This document shows, one piece after another, positions 1-8,254 of a stretch of 64,000 bases of DNA. The notes beneath the pieces are model-generated. The model did not search any database. It was not told the origin of the DNA and saw only the letters and a list, made by a program, of their open reading frames with translations. Every line of letters starts with the position of its first letter. Position 1 is the stretch's first letter. Source of the DNA: Acidobacteriota bacterium. Lineage in GTDB: Bacteria; Acidobacteriota; Terriglobia; Bryobacterales; Bryobacteraceae. The stretch lies in NCBI GenBank assembly GCA_025354885.1, contig JANXLY010000058.1, positions 1 to 64,000 on the forward strand, read 5' to 3'. The position numbers and the translations under genes are program-made.

Positions 1-33
1 CACTTTCAAGGCACTTTTGCCCCAAACAGCGCG

Positions 34-426
34 TCATTGCTTGGCTTTCTGTTTTGTGCTTTGCGCCCTTGTTTCACGCAGATCGCTCTCATCGAGGTGA
101 AACTTGTGCAAAAAACGGTGCACCAGCGGAGCGAAAATCACCCCCGCGCACATCACCAGCATCAGTCCGGAATAGAGCGCGTAACAACCCGCAAAAATCT
201 TCGCGCCCGTCGTCTCGGGTGTTGCCAGCGGTCCCATCCCGGAGAGCAGCATGGCGGCGTTGACGAACCTATCCGCCCAATCGAGCTTCGGGAAAAAATA
301 GCCGTAGCCGATCATGCCGATCGCCAGCGAAACCGCAATCATGCCGACGCCAAGCAATACTGCGCGTAGCAGTCTCGAAGCAAACTGTCGGCGTGGCAGG
401 AGCGGCCTGGAGACGTGTTCAAACAT
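34..426 (-). CDS. small membrane protein, possibly ion-channel-like
   Basis: The 130 aa product has a basic N-terminus and a first hydrophobic helix at about residues 20-45. A hydrophobic stretch rich in Gly and Met, with GMGPLATPET before it, follows at about 55-100, and the tail is charged (HKFHLDESDL). The pattern of two helices around a Gly-rich turn recalls two-helix ion channel-like proteins, but I see no TVGYG selectivity filter, so the function is not assigned. It lies in the GC-rich block left of the 2.7 kb junction, so it probably does not belong to the same genome as the rest of the window. Confidence 0.6.
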   Translation of the reverse strand: MFEHVSRPLLPRRQFASRLLRAVLLGVGMIAVSLAIGMIGYGYFFPKLDWADRFVNAAMLLSGMGPLATPETTGAKIFAGCYALYSGLMLVMCAGVIFAPLVHRFLHKFHLDESDLRETRAQSTKQKAKQ

Positions 427-476
427 GCGTGCAGTCTACTGATTTCGTCCGTGTTGTAACTTGGTTATGCGCTGCG

Positions 477-1376
477 CTACTTTGTCGCAATGCTCGCTGC
501 CGGGACCGACACCGTGATGCAGCCGACATCGATGAAGCCATCGAAGCCATCCATCACATGCGCGAACGCGCGCACAAACGCCGGGTCGGTGGCGCGGTAG
601 ACAGCACCCACCGCGGGCTGGTGGCACTTGCCGAATTCATACACCGCCGCATGCCCGTTGCGCACCTGCCACGCCGTCCCGCCGCGATCGGCCAGCAGCA
701 GCGCCACCACGCCGTGCGCGAACAGCTCACCGTCGGCGAGGTAGCTGCCCATCGGTCGCTGGTTGCGGCCTGCGGGCGTCTGCTTTGCCATGCGCGACAC
801 GCCGCCCAACAGCACAGTGGCTTCGTGCGGCAGCCTGGCCACGCGCGTGGTCACCACCGCGACGACATTCGCCGCCATGCGTTCATCGCGGGACCGGCTG
901 TCCCCCGCGCGCGTCTCGTCATCAAAGGCAAACAGGTGTGCCGCACGGCCTGCCTGACGCTGCACGCGTACCCAGTCGATGACCTGCAGCATTGCGTCGC
1001 TTGCGCGTCCATCCTGCTGTGGAATTGGTCGTGACCAATGTGGCGAACGCAGGAGAGCGCGCCGGTCGTCGGGCTTACCTGACGATGCGAGATAAGTGTC
1101 GATCAACGCCTGATCGGCTTGCGGCATCTCCACGCCGATGCTGACGGCACCGCGCTCCTTCAGGAAATGACAGGCAATATCGACAAACGCGCGCGGCATT
1201 TCATTGGTACCGTGCGATTCACCGACCAGCACGATGCGCGCGCGGGTGACAGCCTCCGGAAGCTCGAGTTTGGAATTGCATTGCAGCGGCACCGGCGCGG
1301 GTCGTGCGGCCGGGATCGAAGTGCAGGCGGCAACAACAGCGGCGAGCGTGAACGCGCTCAGCACGCGGCGGCACAT
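477..1376 (-). CDS. ChaN-like lipoprotein (haem-binding/EreA-like fold)
   Basis: The chosen start (Met at 1376) gives a lipoprotein signal, MCRRVLSAFTLAAVVAAC, with the lipobox Cys at residue 18. The longer ORF start at 1478 overlaps the helicase stop but would bury this signal. The mature part has IVLVGESHGTNE and VEMPQADQALIDTYL, typical of ChaN/erythromycin-esterase-like proteins, where the GE.H motif lies in the ligand pocket. ChaN proteins are outer-membrane or periplasmic lipoproteins linked to haem or iron. The substrate cannot be read here. The gene sits directly behind the SNF2 helicase, in the foreign block. Confidence 0.65.
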   Translation of the reverse strand: MCRRVLSAFTLAAVVAACTSIPAARPAPVPLQCNSKLELPEAVTRARIVLVGESHGTNEMPRAFVDIACHFLKERGAVSIGVEMPQADQALIDTYLASSGKPDDRRALLRSPHWSRPIPQQDGRASDAMLQVIDWVRVQRQAGRAAHLFAFDDETRAGDSRSRDERMAANVVAVVTTRVARLPHEATVLLGGVSRMAKQTPAGRNQRPMGSYLADGELFAHGVVALLLADRGGTAWQVRNGHAAVYEFGKCHQPAVGAVYRATDPAFVRAFAHVMDGFDGFIDVGCITVSVPAASIATK

Positions 1377-1474
1377 CACTCCGACAGCGTGCTGGATTTT
1401 CAAATCCCCCGAAGCCACGAAGCTTCGATTGCGTAGACGATTCAACACAAACAAATCAAATCCCGGGCTGGCAC

Positions 1475-2718
1475 TCATTGACGCTGTCCGCGCAAAGTAT
1501 TCGCCAGCATCGAAAGCACATCGGCAATTTTTCCTGCCGTTTCCGGTGGTGGCAACGGCAGCTTTAGACTTTGCGCCCCGGTTCGTGGATCGCGCTCGAC
1601 CCAGGGATGCGTCGGCGCATCCGGGTTGGCGGCTGCGCCAAGGGCCGCGACCAGTTGCGCGCCAAGCTGGGTCAATGCCTGCCAGGGATCGATTTGACCT
1701 TGCGCCGACGGTTCCCGTGCCGCTTGCGCCACACCCGCGGTGTCTGCCGCCTCGTCAGTGCCTGACGCATTCTCTGCGGCCGCTGCGGGCGCGGATGTCG
1801 CTTCAGGGATGCTCGCCACGCCTGCCGCCTCTTCGGCTGGCGTCATGGTCTCCGCCGCACCCATCTGGCCGGTGACGTTCTCGACTTCTTTCATGAAGCG
1901 GTTCAGTCGTGAGCCGCCCAGTGATATCTCTCCAATACCGCCATCGAGAATGCCTGCTGACAATGATCGCTTGAACGCCAGCACCGAGAGCATGCCCTCC
2001 TCGATGGTTCCCTTGGCGACAAAATTGACAATCTGTACCGGTCGCTTCTGCCCCATGCGGTGGATGCGGGCAATGCGTTGTTCGAGCAATGCCGGATTCC
2101 ACGGCAAGTCCATGTTCACGAGCGTCGATGCATGCTGCAAGTTCAGGCCGGTTGCGCCAGCATCGGTCGAGAGAAACACGCGGCAACCCGGGTCGTCGCG
2201 GAACCGCTCCACCAGCGCCGGACGCTTCTCGGATGGCACACCACCGTGAAAACTCACGTAGCCGATGCCACGCGCTTCCAGCCGTCGAATGACGATATCG
2301 TGCGTACGCCTCCACTGGCTGAATACGACCGCCTTGGCGTCTTGCTGTGCGAACAAGTTATCGAACAGCGCCGCCAACTCATCGGCCTTGACGCCATGAT
2401 CACTCTCCTGATCGAGCAGATACGTGCTGTTGCACGACATGCGCATGTTTTGCAGGGCGCAAGTCAGGCGCCGCTGATCCTGATCCGACAGAAATTTCAG
2501 CTTGCGCCAGCGATTCACGATCTTGGTGACGACCTCCGCGTTTTCCTGGTGGTAGACCATCTGCAGTTCGGTCATCGGCACCATGAGATTCTGGTCGGTG
2601 CGTGCCGGCAACTGGGTCAATACTTCTGACTTGCGTCGGCGAAGCATGATCGGCGCGAGCGTGTGGCCGATTTTTTCCAGTCCGGTGTAGCCGGTGACGC
2701 GCCCGGTTTCGTCCTTTA
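1475..2718 (-). pseudogene. SNF2-family helicase, C-terminal half, cut at its 5' side
   Basis: The ORF track begins at an internal Met (2647), but the frame stays open upstream to about 2718 and still reads as helicase (LKDETGRVTGYTGLEKIG, then TLAPIMLRRRKSEVL). The C-terminal helicase lobe is present: AVVFSQW (motif IV), the FHGGV segment, STDAGATGLNLQHAS (V) and EQRIARIHRMGQ (VI, with arginine fingers). An Ala/Pro/Thr-rich tail follows. The N-terminal ATP-binding lobe with Walker A and DEAQ is missing, because at about 2717 the DNA switches to an unrelated gene on the other strand. The stop TGA overlaps the ATG at 1476-1478. Labelled broken because of the junction; in its own genome it was probably intact. 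Confidence 0.8.
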
Positions 2719-3830
2719 ATGTCTGGGTTTATCGAGGGGAGATCCAGGAGGAATTGCCTGAGGGGTATCTCGAGACAGTCCTGCTGGTGGATGAGCGGGG
2801 AAGATTGCTTGGTAGCGCGCTGGTTGATGCCTTGTCGCCAGTGCCTGTGCGTCTGTATTCTCGACGGGAGGAAGCTTTTGATCTGCAGTTGATTGCATCG
2901 CGTCTGGAGGCTGCCCATGCCTGGCGGGAGCGAGTAGTTCGTGATGGTAGTACGGGGTATCGCCTTGTCTTTAGCGAGGCTGATGGCTTAGCTGGATTGA
3001 CGGTGGATCGCTTTGGATCAGCGTTGGCACTTCAGTTGAATTTACGGAATTACGGCCCATTTGCCAGGCAGATTGTAGCTAAGATCGATGGATTGCTTCC
3101 GCAAGGCACTGGAATCAATTGCGCAGTGATTGAACAACAAGGGGTGCGGAGTTTGTTAGTGGGAACAGCAGAGAATTGCCGACCTGTTTATCAATCGAAC
3201 GGATTGAAGTTTGAAGCTGATTTATTGGAAGGGCCGAAGACCGGGGCATTTCTCGATCAACGGGAGAATTATCAGGCGGCTGCAGAGTGGGCAAAGCGAT
3301 TGGGGCTTGCGGGGCGAGGACTGGACCTTTACTCATCTTCGGGCGGTTTTGCGATGAATCTGGCCTCAGGTCTGGCCAAGGTGGATGCGGTAGATTCCTC
3401 TAAGAGTGCAGTGCTACGAATTGAAGCAAACTGCAGGCGGAATGGAATTGGTAATGTTCGAGCAATTGAGGCAGACGTAAAACAATTCTTGCGTGGCTTG
3501 ACTCAAGCGCGCCAGCGATATGAGTGCGTCATCGTAGATCCGCCCGCATTTGCAAAGCAGACGAAACAAAAAGAAGAGGCCACGCGGGCTTATTACGAAC
3601 TGAATGTCAGAGCGTTAAGCGCGGTGGCCCCTTCCGGGTTGTTTGTGACTTGTTCGTGTTCTCACGCAATCAGCGAAAGCGATTTGCTGTCTATTGTGAG
3701 AGAGGCAGCTAGTGAGAGCCGAAGAACACTGAGCATTCTCGAGAAAAGAACGCAGGCATTAGACCACAGAGAAATCGTGACAATTCCAGAAACGAGTTAT
3801 CTCAAGTGTCTCTACTTTGGCGTTCAATAG
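2694..3830 (+). CDS. rlmI: class I rRNA methyltransferase, RlmI/RlmK-like (5'-truncated)
   Basis: The protein has a PUA-like N-terminal domain that enters abruptly at VWVYRGEI, where full-length relatives read 'HPWVF'. An EEHE-type linker follows, and then a Rossmann methyltransferase domain with KTGAFLDQRENY, LDLYSSSGGFAMNLA (AdoMet-binding motif I), IVDPPAFAK (NPPY-like motif IV) and TCSCSHAIS. These are hallmarks of the RlmI (23S rRNA m5C1962) and RlmK group. The ATG at 2694 and the next eight or so codons belong to the DNA left of the junction, so the natural start is lost. The exact rRNA target cannot be read from sequence. Confidence 0.8.
   Translation: MTRPVSSFNVWVYRGEIQEELPEGYLETVLLVDERGRLLGSALVDALSPVPVRLYSRREEAFDLQLIASRLEAAHAWRERVVRDGSTGYRLVFSEADGLAGLTVDRFGSALALQLNLRNYGPFARQIVAKIDGLLPQGTGINCAVIEQQGVRSLLVGTAENCRPVYQSNGLKFEADLLEGPKTGAFLDQRENYQAAAEWAKRLGLAGRGLDLYSSSGGFAMNLASGLAKVDAVDSSKSAVLRIEANCRRNGIGNVRAIEADVKQFLRGLTQARQRYECVIVDPPAFAKQTKQKEEATRAYYELNVRALSAVAPSGLFVTCSCSHAISESDLLSIVREAASESRRTLSILEKRTQALDHREIVTIPETSYLKCLYFGVQ
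2710..2725. other. probable chimeric junction between two genomes
   Basis: Left of this point the minus strand encodes the middle of an SNF2 helicase. Right of it the plus strand encodes an RlmI-type methyltransferase that has lost only its first 15-20 residues. Both genes are cut at the same place on opposite strands, with no insertion-sequence ends, no tRNA and no obvious repeat. Base composition also changes, from clearly GC-rich on the left to more AT-rich on the right. This is most simply an assembly chimera; a real illegitimate recombination is the alternative. Confidence 0.7.
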
Positions 3831-3850
3831 CCCCCGAGTAAGAGCCGGTA

Positions 3851-4123
3851 CTATTCTGCCTTCTTGCCTTTGCGGAAAGCAGCCCAGCGCTTCTTTTGAG
3901 CTGCGGCAATGCGCATGCGAGCTTCTTCACTGAGTACGCGTTTGCGACGGGTTGGGCCTGCAGCGTGGGCAGGGGCAGATGAGGTAGCAACCGATTTGCG
4001 GCCTGAGAGCAAGCCGCGAACCATTGCCATCTGATCCTCAATACGTTTGCGTTGTAATTCGAGACCTTCCAGTGCTGCTGCGAGCAGCGAGGGGTCTTGG
4101 AGTGATGAAGGGGGACGAGCCAT
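3851..4123 (-). CDS. small basic protein with AAQKKRWAAFRK motif
   Basis: The 90 aa product has an acidic/neutral helical N-terminus (residues 10-45, ALEGLELQRKRIEDQMAMVRGLL), a flexible Ala/Pro/Ser linker, and a strongly basic C-terminus (RRKRVLSEEARMRIAAAQKKRW). The tail resembles AT-hook or histone-H1-like basic tails seen in small acidobacterial proteins, and the N-terminal half may form a coiled coil. Nucleic-acid binding is inferred from charge only. It stands alone, convergent with the methyltransferase gene and 21 bp from its stop. Confidence 0.6.
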   Translation of the reverse strand: MARPPSSLQDPSLLAAALEGLELQRKRIEDQMAMVRGLLSGRKSVATSSAPAHAAGPTRRKRVLSEEARMRIAAAQKKRWAAFRKGKKAE

Positions 4124-4170
4124 TGTTGATTGTTCCTTAATTGAATGTTACAGCTTTGACCATAAGCATA

Positions 4171-4620
4171 TCAAAACAATTTTCCAGAATCGATCAAAAT
4201 AGTTATAGGGCCATCATTAACCAACTGAACCTGCATGTGAGCGCGGAACTTGCCGGTGGCGACAGGAGTGCCGAGGCTTTGGATGGTGGAGGCGAGTGAA
4301 TTGAACAAAAGCTGGGCGGCTTCTGGCAATTCTGCAGCGTCGAAAGAGGGTCTGTTTCCCTTGCGTGCGTCCCCAAACAAAGTAAATTGACTGACAAGAA
4401 GAATGGCACCAGCGACTTGGCGCACATTCAGATTCATCTTGCCGGCATCATCTTCAAAGATGCGGAGCTCGCATAGCTTGTTTGCAATGTAGTCGACCTG
4501 CTGCTGGCTATCGCCTTTGCCAACTGCGGCAAGTACAAGAAGACCGGAGTCAATGCTGGCGATAGTTTCGCCCGCGACTGAGACGGATGCGGAACTTACG
4601 CGCTGGACTACAGCCCTCAT
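4171..4620 (-). CDS. dtd: D-aminoacyl-tRNA deacylase
   Basis: The 149 aa product matches the full length of Dtd. It begins MRAVVQRVSSASVSV and contains LLVSQFTLFGDARKGNRPSF (the SQFTL catalytic motif) and VQLVNDGPITILID (the GP cis-dipeptide motif read here as NDGPIT). Dtd hydrolyses D-aminoacyl-tRNA and mischarged glycyl-tRNAAla in the cytosol. The ORF-track start at 4725 is 35 residues too long. The real ATG at 4618-4620 overlaps the malQ stop as ATGA, so the two genes are translationally coupled. Confidence 0.93.
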   Translation of the reverse strand: MRAVVQRVSSASVSVAGETIASIDSGLLVLAAVGKGDSQQQVDYIANKLCELRIFEDDAGKMNLNVRQVAGAILLVSQFTLFGDARKGNRPSFDAAELPEAAQLLFNSLASTIQSLGTPVATGKFRAHMQVQLVNDGPITILIDSGKLF

Positions 4621-6707
4621 AGAGATTGGGCCTTTGATAGCGACTCGGACCAAATGTTGAGACGACGGCGGAAGACCGGGTTCTGACTCAGATCGTTGAG
4701 GTTTGAGGCGATGCGATGTTGCCAATTGGGTGACTCAGAAGTGGTACCGGGAAGGTTTTGCTGGTCCTGCTCGCCGGTGAGTTCTTCGAGGTTGATGAGT
4801 CGCATCTGAGACGGCGATGCGGCGAGAAAACGACAGAGAGCAGCAAAGAAGACATGCGGGTCTGCTGCTTCCGGATGAATCTGAAAGGCGTTACGGAGTT
4901 GTGAGATGGCATGAGAGCGGGCAGAACGGGCATCGGGGAGTTCGCTCGGATTGAGGATTCCGGCTTGCACTCTTGCATCGAGATCCTTGCCGGATAACCA
5001 GCCGTCAAAGGTGGGAAGATCATGGGTTGTAAAAGCAGCGATAGCTTGTTGGGGGTATTCGGATGAGGAGCGGAATTGATCGCCAGTTCGCTCAAACAGG
5101 ATGAGCCGGTAGCTGAGTATGCCGAAGTCATCGAGAGCCTTGCGAAAGTAATCGGGCACGGTACCCAAATCTTCACCTACAACGATGAGATTTCCGCGTT
5201 TGCTTTCGAGTGCGAGGATGCGAAGGAGATCCTGGAAATTGTCCCTGACATAGGCACCGTCGCGAGCACTCATGCCGTCTGGAATCCAGTAAAGGCGGGC
5301 GAGGCGCATGACATGATCGAGACGAATTGCACCCGCAGAGCGTGAGGCGCAGCGGATGGATTCGATGAAATAGCGATAGCCGGAATCTGCGTGCCGTTGG
5401 GGATGAAGGGCGGGGAAGCCCCAGTCCTGTCCATTTTCGTTGAAGTCGTCTGGCGGAGAGCCGACACGGACTCTGGCAGCAAAGAGATCCTGGTAGGCCC
5501 AATAATCGGCACCAACGCGATCCGTTGCGAGTGCGAGGTCGTGATAAAGGCCGAGGGAATAGCCGAGGGACTGGATGTGCTTGTGCGCGAGGTCGAGTTG
5601 TTGCTCGAAACGCATTTCGATGAAGGCGAGGAAATCGATTTGCCGTGCGAGTTTGAGCTTGAGTGCAAGGGATGCTTCGGAATTGGGGGACTGAAAGGCG
5701 AGCGGCCAGTGGTGCCAGTGCCAGGCGTTCGGATCGCGACGGTGAAAGTAGCGATCGAAGGCCATGTAGGTGCAGTAGTTCTCAAGCCACGGCCCGCGGA
5801 GATCACGGTAGGATTCGAGTTCCGTGGAAGCGTGCTTCTTGAATTGCCTATAAAGGAGGAGGAGAAAGAAGGTCTTGATGCGAGCGACCTTTTCGTAGGC
5901 GACGAAATTCGCCTCACGCAGGGAAGTGAGCTGGGTGTTTATCGGAGTTGAACTGCGGAGGCGTTGAATCGCAGGGGAAGCAGCGAATTCCGGGATACGT
6001 TCTATGTCGAGATAGAGGAGGTTATGAGTGAAGATACTGAGCGGCAGATAGGGGCTGGTGTTGTAAGGCGCACGGTTGTGAATGGCATGGAGAGGGTTGA
6101 GGGCGATGAAGTCGAGGGGTGTTTGTTCACGGATGAGCTTTGCGAAATCGGTGAGGTCAGTGAGATCGCCACAACCCCAGTTGCGTTGGCTTTGAAGCGA
6201 AGGGAGGAAGCAGTTGATGCCGTTGAGGGGTTGAGAGTCGGGAGGAAAATAGCAGCGGTCTGGAGTGAGGATCCAATGGATTCGAGCCTGTCGATGGAGT
6301 GTTCTTATGGTGAGAGTATGGTAGCCGTGAGTTGCCAGATTATTGAGGATTGAGTCGCCCAGACGGCAGTAGGTGAGTGCGGAGTTTTCCCATTCGATCA
6401 GAAGGTCGACTGGAGCTAGCTGCTCTTCGGGTGTGAGCTGGAGCTGGAGCGAGGAAAGAGGGGTGGATGCGTTTTCGACGAGAGTCAGATGGGGAGTGAG
6501 TTTTGCGGTGGAAGCGGAGTTGCTGGATTCGAGATAACGATTGAGTTGGCTCGTGTTGTCGAGATCGATGTTTGTACCGGTGAGTGAAGCGGCGATGGCA
6601 TTGGCTGTTTCAACTGAGACATGGCGAAGATGCCCCCAGATGGTCTGGTAGCTGAGTTCGAGGCCGAGTTGAGCGGCGAAGGTGTTGCGTGGATCGATTG
6701 AATTCAG
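4617..6707 (-). CDS. malQ: 4-alpha-glucanotransferase (amylomaltase)
   Basis: The ORF track starts this gene at an internal Met (5765, 382 aa), but the same frame is open without a stop from 6720 and encodes a complete MalQ of about 696 aa. The N-terminal part reads AAQLGLELSYQTIWGHLRHVS. The catalytic GH77 domain has QSQRNWGCGDLTDL, PYNTSPYLPLS, AIRLDHVMRL (nucleophile Asp), VVGEDLGTVPD (acid/base Glu) and TTHDLPTF. No ATG occurs before codon ~315. The best start is CTG at 6705-6707, with GGAG eight bases upstream; ATC at 6708-6710 is an alternative. MalQ transfers maltosyl units between alpha-1,4-glucans in the cytosol. Confidence 0.88.
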   Translation of the reverse strand: MNSIDPRNTFAAQLGLELSYQTIWGHLRHVSVETANAIAASLTGTNIDLDNTSQLNRYLESSNSASTAKLTPHLTLVENASTPLSSLQLQLTPEEQLAPVDLLIEWENSALTYCRLGDSILNNLATHGYHTLTIRTLHRQARIHWILTPDRCYFPPDSQPLNGINCFLPSLQSQRNWGCGDLTDLTDFAKLIREQTPLDFIALNPLHAIHNRAPYNTSPYLPLSIFTHNLLYLDIERIPEFAASPAIQRLRSSTPINTQLTSLREANFVAYEKVARIKTFFLLLLYRQFKKHASTELESYRDLRGPWLENYCTYMAFDRYFHRRDPNAWHWHHWPLAFQSPNSEASLALKLKLARQIDFLAFIEMRFEQQLDLAHKHIQSLGYSLGLYHDLALATDRVGADYWAYQDLFAARVRVGSPPDDFNENGQDWGFPALHPQRHADSGYRYFIESIRCASRSAGAIRLDHVMRLARLYWIPDGMSARDGAYVRDNFQDLLRILALESKRGNLIVVGEDLGTVPDYFRKALDDFGILSYRLILFERTGDQFRSSSEYPQQAIAAFTTHDLPTFDGWLSGKDLDARVQAGILNPSELPDARSARSHAISQLRNAFQIHPEAADPHVFFAALCRFLAASPSQMRLINLEELTGEQDQQNLPGTTSESPNWQHRIASNLNDLSQNPVFRRRLNIWSESLSKAQSL

Positions 6708-6753
6708 GATAAGTGCTCCATCTCTATTCTAGGAAGCATGGAATAATGAGTGT

Positions 6754-7302
6754 ATGGAGAATCGTACCGATCTTGGTGCCGCGCCGGCGGATTTATTTGC
6801 CCGCATTGATCAGGAATTTTCAGGGAATGAAGGCGAGGGTATCATCACGACGACACTCGACAGTGCGATCAACTGGGCGAGGAAGAACTCAATTTGGCCG
6901 ATGACCTTTGGGCTGGCTTGCTGTGCGATTGAGATGATGGCCATGAGCGCGTCGCGATACGACGTGGCCCGGTTTGGAGCGGAAGTGTTTCGCGGATCGC
7001 CGCGGCAATCGGATCTGATGATCATTGCGGGACGATTGTCGAACAAGATGGCGCCAGTGGCGCGCCAGCTTTACCAGCAGATGCCGGAGCCTAAGTGGGT
7101 GATATCGATGGGGGCTTGTGCAACATCGACCGGGGTATTCAGTAATTATGCGCTGGTACCTGTGAATCAGGTAATTCCGGTGGACGTATATGTGCCTGGG
7201 TGTCCGCCGCGTCCGGAGCAATTGATTTACGCATTGATGCTGCTACAGGAGAAGATTCAGAAGGAACAGGGTAGCCTGCTCAAAACGCTGAACCTCGCAT
7301 AA
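6754..7302 (+). CDS. nuoB: NADH-quinone oxidoreductase subunit B, stand-alone copy
   Basis: The 182 aa product has the four cysteines that hold cluster N2: C56 and C57 in [10 protein letters not shown]122 in MGACATS and C150 in VPGCPPRPE. It also has the [22 protein letters not shown] and [13 protein letters not shown] blocks of NuoB. It is full length and should form the peripheral-arm iron-sulfur subunit of complex I at the inner membrane. No other nuo gene is near: malQ diverges upstream and flagellar genes follow. It may be a second paralogue or part of a scattered nuo set. Confidence 0.92.
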   Translation: MENRTDLGAAPADLFARIDQEFSGNEGEGIITTTLDSAINWARKNSIWPMTFGLACCAIEMMAMSASRYDVARFGAEVFRGSPRQSDLMIIAGRLSNKMAPVARQLYQQMPEPKWVISMGACATSTGVFSNYALVPVNQVIPVDVYVPGCPPRPEQLIYALMLLQEKIQKEQGSLLKTLNLA

Positions 7303-7307
7303 TTTTC

Positions 7308-7334
7308 TCAAGTTATTGATTTCTTTTCCGATAC
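7308..7334 (+). promoter_or_regulatory. sigma28 (FliA)-type promoter before flaG-fliS
   Basis: The sequence TCAAGTTA, an 11-base spacer and TCCGATAC closely resemble the flagellar sigma28 consensus TAAAGTTT-N11-GCCGATAA, with correct spacing and the CCGATA core intact. It lies about 100 bp upstream of flaG, a late flagellar gene in many bacteria, and fliA itself is in this window. It overlaps no coding sequence. Direct reading only. Confidence 0.6.
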
Positions 7335-7435
7335 GTTTGGTACACGCAGATAGTTTAAGTTCCAGACTTCGGATAACAGAGTGGATCGTCGCTCTCCCCG
7401 ATGGCTGGGCCATTGGAAGGCAGGGTAGGTGAACC

Positions 7436-7735
7436 ATGAAACTCGCAGATGCCGTTTCGATATCCGCCCCCTCAATTGGGAGCGATTCAGAAGTGTCCAG
7501 TGTCTCAACACGACAAGAAGCTGTGGAGCGCCGTGCGGTGCTTGCGGCGGTGAAAGAGTTAGATCTTCCCGAACTCTCTTTGCCGAATCGTGGCTTGAAT
7601 ATTTCATTTGACCGGGAAACGAAACAGAGCATTGTCCAGGTGGTGGACCGGGACAGCGGGGAAGTGGTGCAGCAAATACCGGGCAAAGAGGCAGTGGAGC
7701 GGGCGCGCTACTATCGCCAAATCTCTGGTTTGTGA
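7436..7735 (+). CDS. flaG: FlaG family flagellar protein
   Basis: This is a 99 aa protein with an unstructured N-terminus and a conserved C-terminal half, LNISFDRETKQSIVQVVDR followed by SGEVVQQIPGKEAVERAR. That pattern is the FlaG domain, which in other species influences filament length. The start ATG follows an AGGTGA ribosome binding site. It is followed directly by fliS; fliC and fliD, often neighbours of flaG and fliS, are not in the window. Expression probably depends on FliA through the upstream sigma28-like site. Confidence 0.82.
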   Translation: MKLADAVSISAPSIGSDSEVSSVSTRQEAVERRAVLAAVKELDLPELSLPNRGLNISFDRETKQSIVQVVDRDSGEVVQQIPGKEAVERARYYRQISGL

Positions 7736-7751
7736 AGTTTAGGTAGTTGCC

Positions 7752-7778
7752 TCTAGATTGTTCCGTTGGCACCGATAA
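7752..7778 (+). promoter_or_regulatory. possible second sigma28-type promoter before fliS
   Basis: The sequence TCTAGATT, 11 bases and ACCGATAA matches the sigma28 -10 element at seven of eight positions but the -35 only moderately. The predicted transcript would start within about 8 bases of the fliS ATG, and the AAGGA ribosome binding site overlaps the -10. It may therefore be fortuitous or give a nearly leaderless mRNA. Confidence 0.3.
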
Positions 7779-7792
7779 GGAATTTGTAAGCA

Positions 7793-8254
7793 ATGACCAG
7801 TTACGATTCGCCTCAAGGTTATCTCGAAAACGAGCAGAATTTTCAACAGCAACGGGTGCAGCAAGCTTCGCCGCTTGAGCTGACCTGCATTCTCTATGAA
7901 GGGGCAATCCAGGCAGTGGAGCAGGCCCAAGTTTTTCTGAAGAGAGGAGAAATTCTTGCTCGAGGCCGATCGATTGCGAGGGTCCAAGGAATTCTAATGG
8001 AGCTGACTGAGAGTCTGGATCGCAAGAACGGCGGCGATTTTGCGGCCCGTCTTGGGCTTCTCTATGACTATATGCTGAGAAAACTGAACGAAGCTCATAC
8101 GCAACAGAACTTGCAGCCACTAGTTGAGGTACGCCAGTTGCTGGCAGATCTCTTATCTGCGTGGAGGGAAATTGCACCCGAGACGAGTGTCGTTGGTTTT
8201 ACAGATGTTGCTGACGCAGAGAATGTACGTAGCAGACTAGATCTGGCGGTTTAG
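7793..8254 (+). CDS. fliS: flagellin export chaperone FliS
   Basis: The 153 aa helical protein has the FliS layout: an N-terminal Tyr-containing segment (GYLENEQNFQQQRVQQASPLELTCILYEGAI), then RGRSIARVQGILMELTESLD and LGLLYDYMLRKLNEAH. FliS binds the C-terminal helices of flagellin in the cytosol and stops premature polymerisation before export. A purine-rich AAGGA lies about 10 bases before the ATG. Its last 18 bases overlap the 3' end of flgJ on the other strand. Confidence 0.9.
   Translation: MTSYDSPQGYLENEQNFQQQRVQQASPLELTCILYEGAIQAVEQAQVFLKRGEILARGRSIARVQGILMELTESLDRKNGGDFAARLGLLYDYMLRKLNEAHTQQNLQPLVEVRQLLADLLSAWREIAPETSVVGFTDVADAENVRSRLDLAV

Noticed and set aside
2600-2830. Insertion sequence or integrase-mediated event at the 2.7 kb junction
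   Set aside because: No transposase, terminal inverted repeats, target duplication or tRNA end is visible around the junction.
4617-5765. malQ as a frameshifted or truncated gene, as the ORF track suggests
   Set aside because: Reading the frame by hand from 5765 to 6720 shows no stop and continuous MalQ motifs. Only Met codons are missing.
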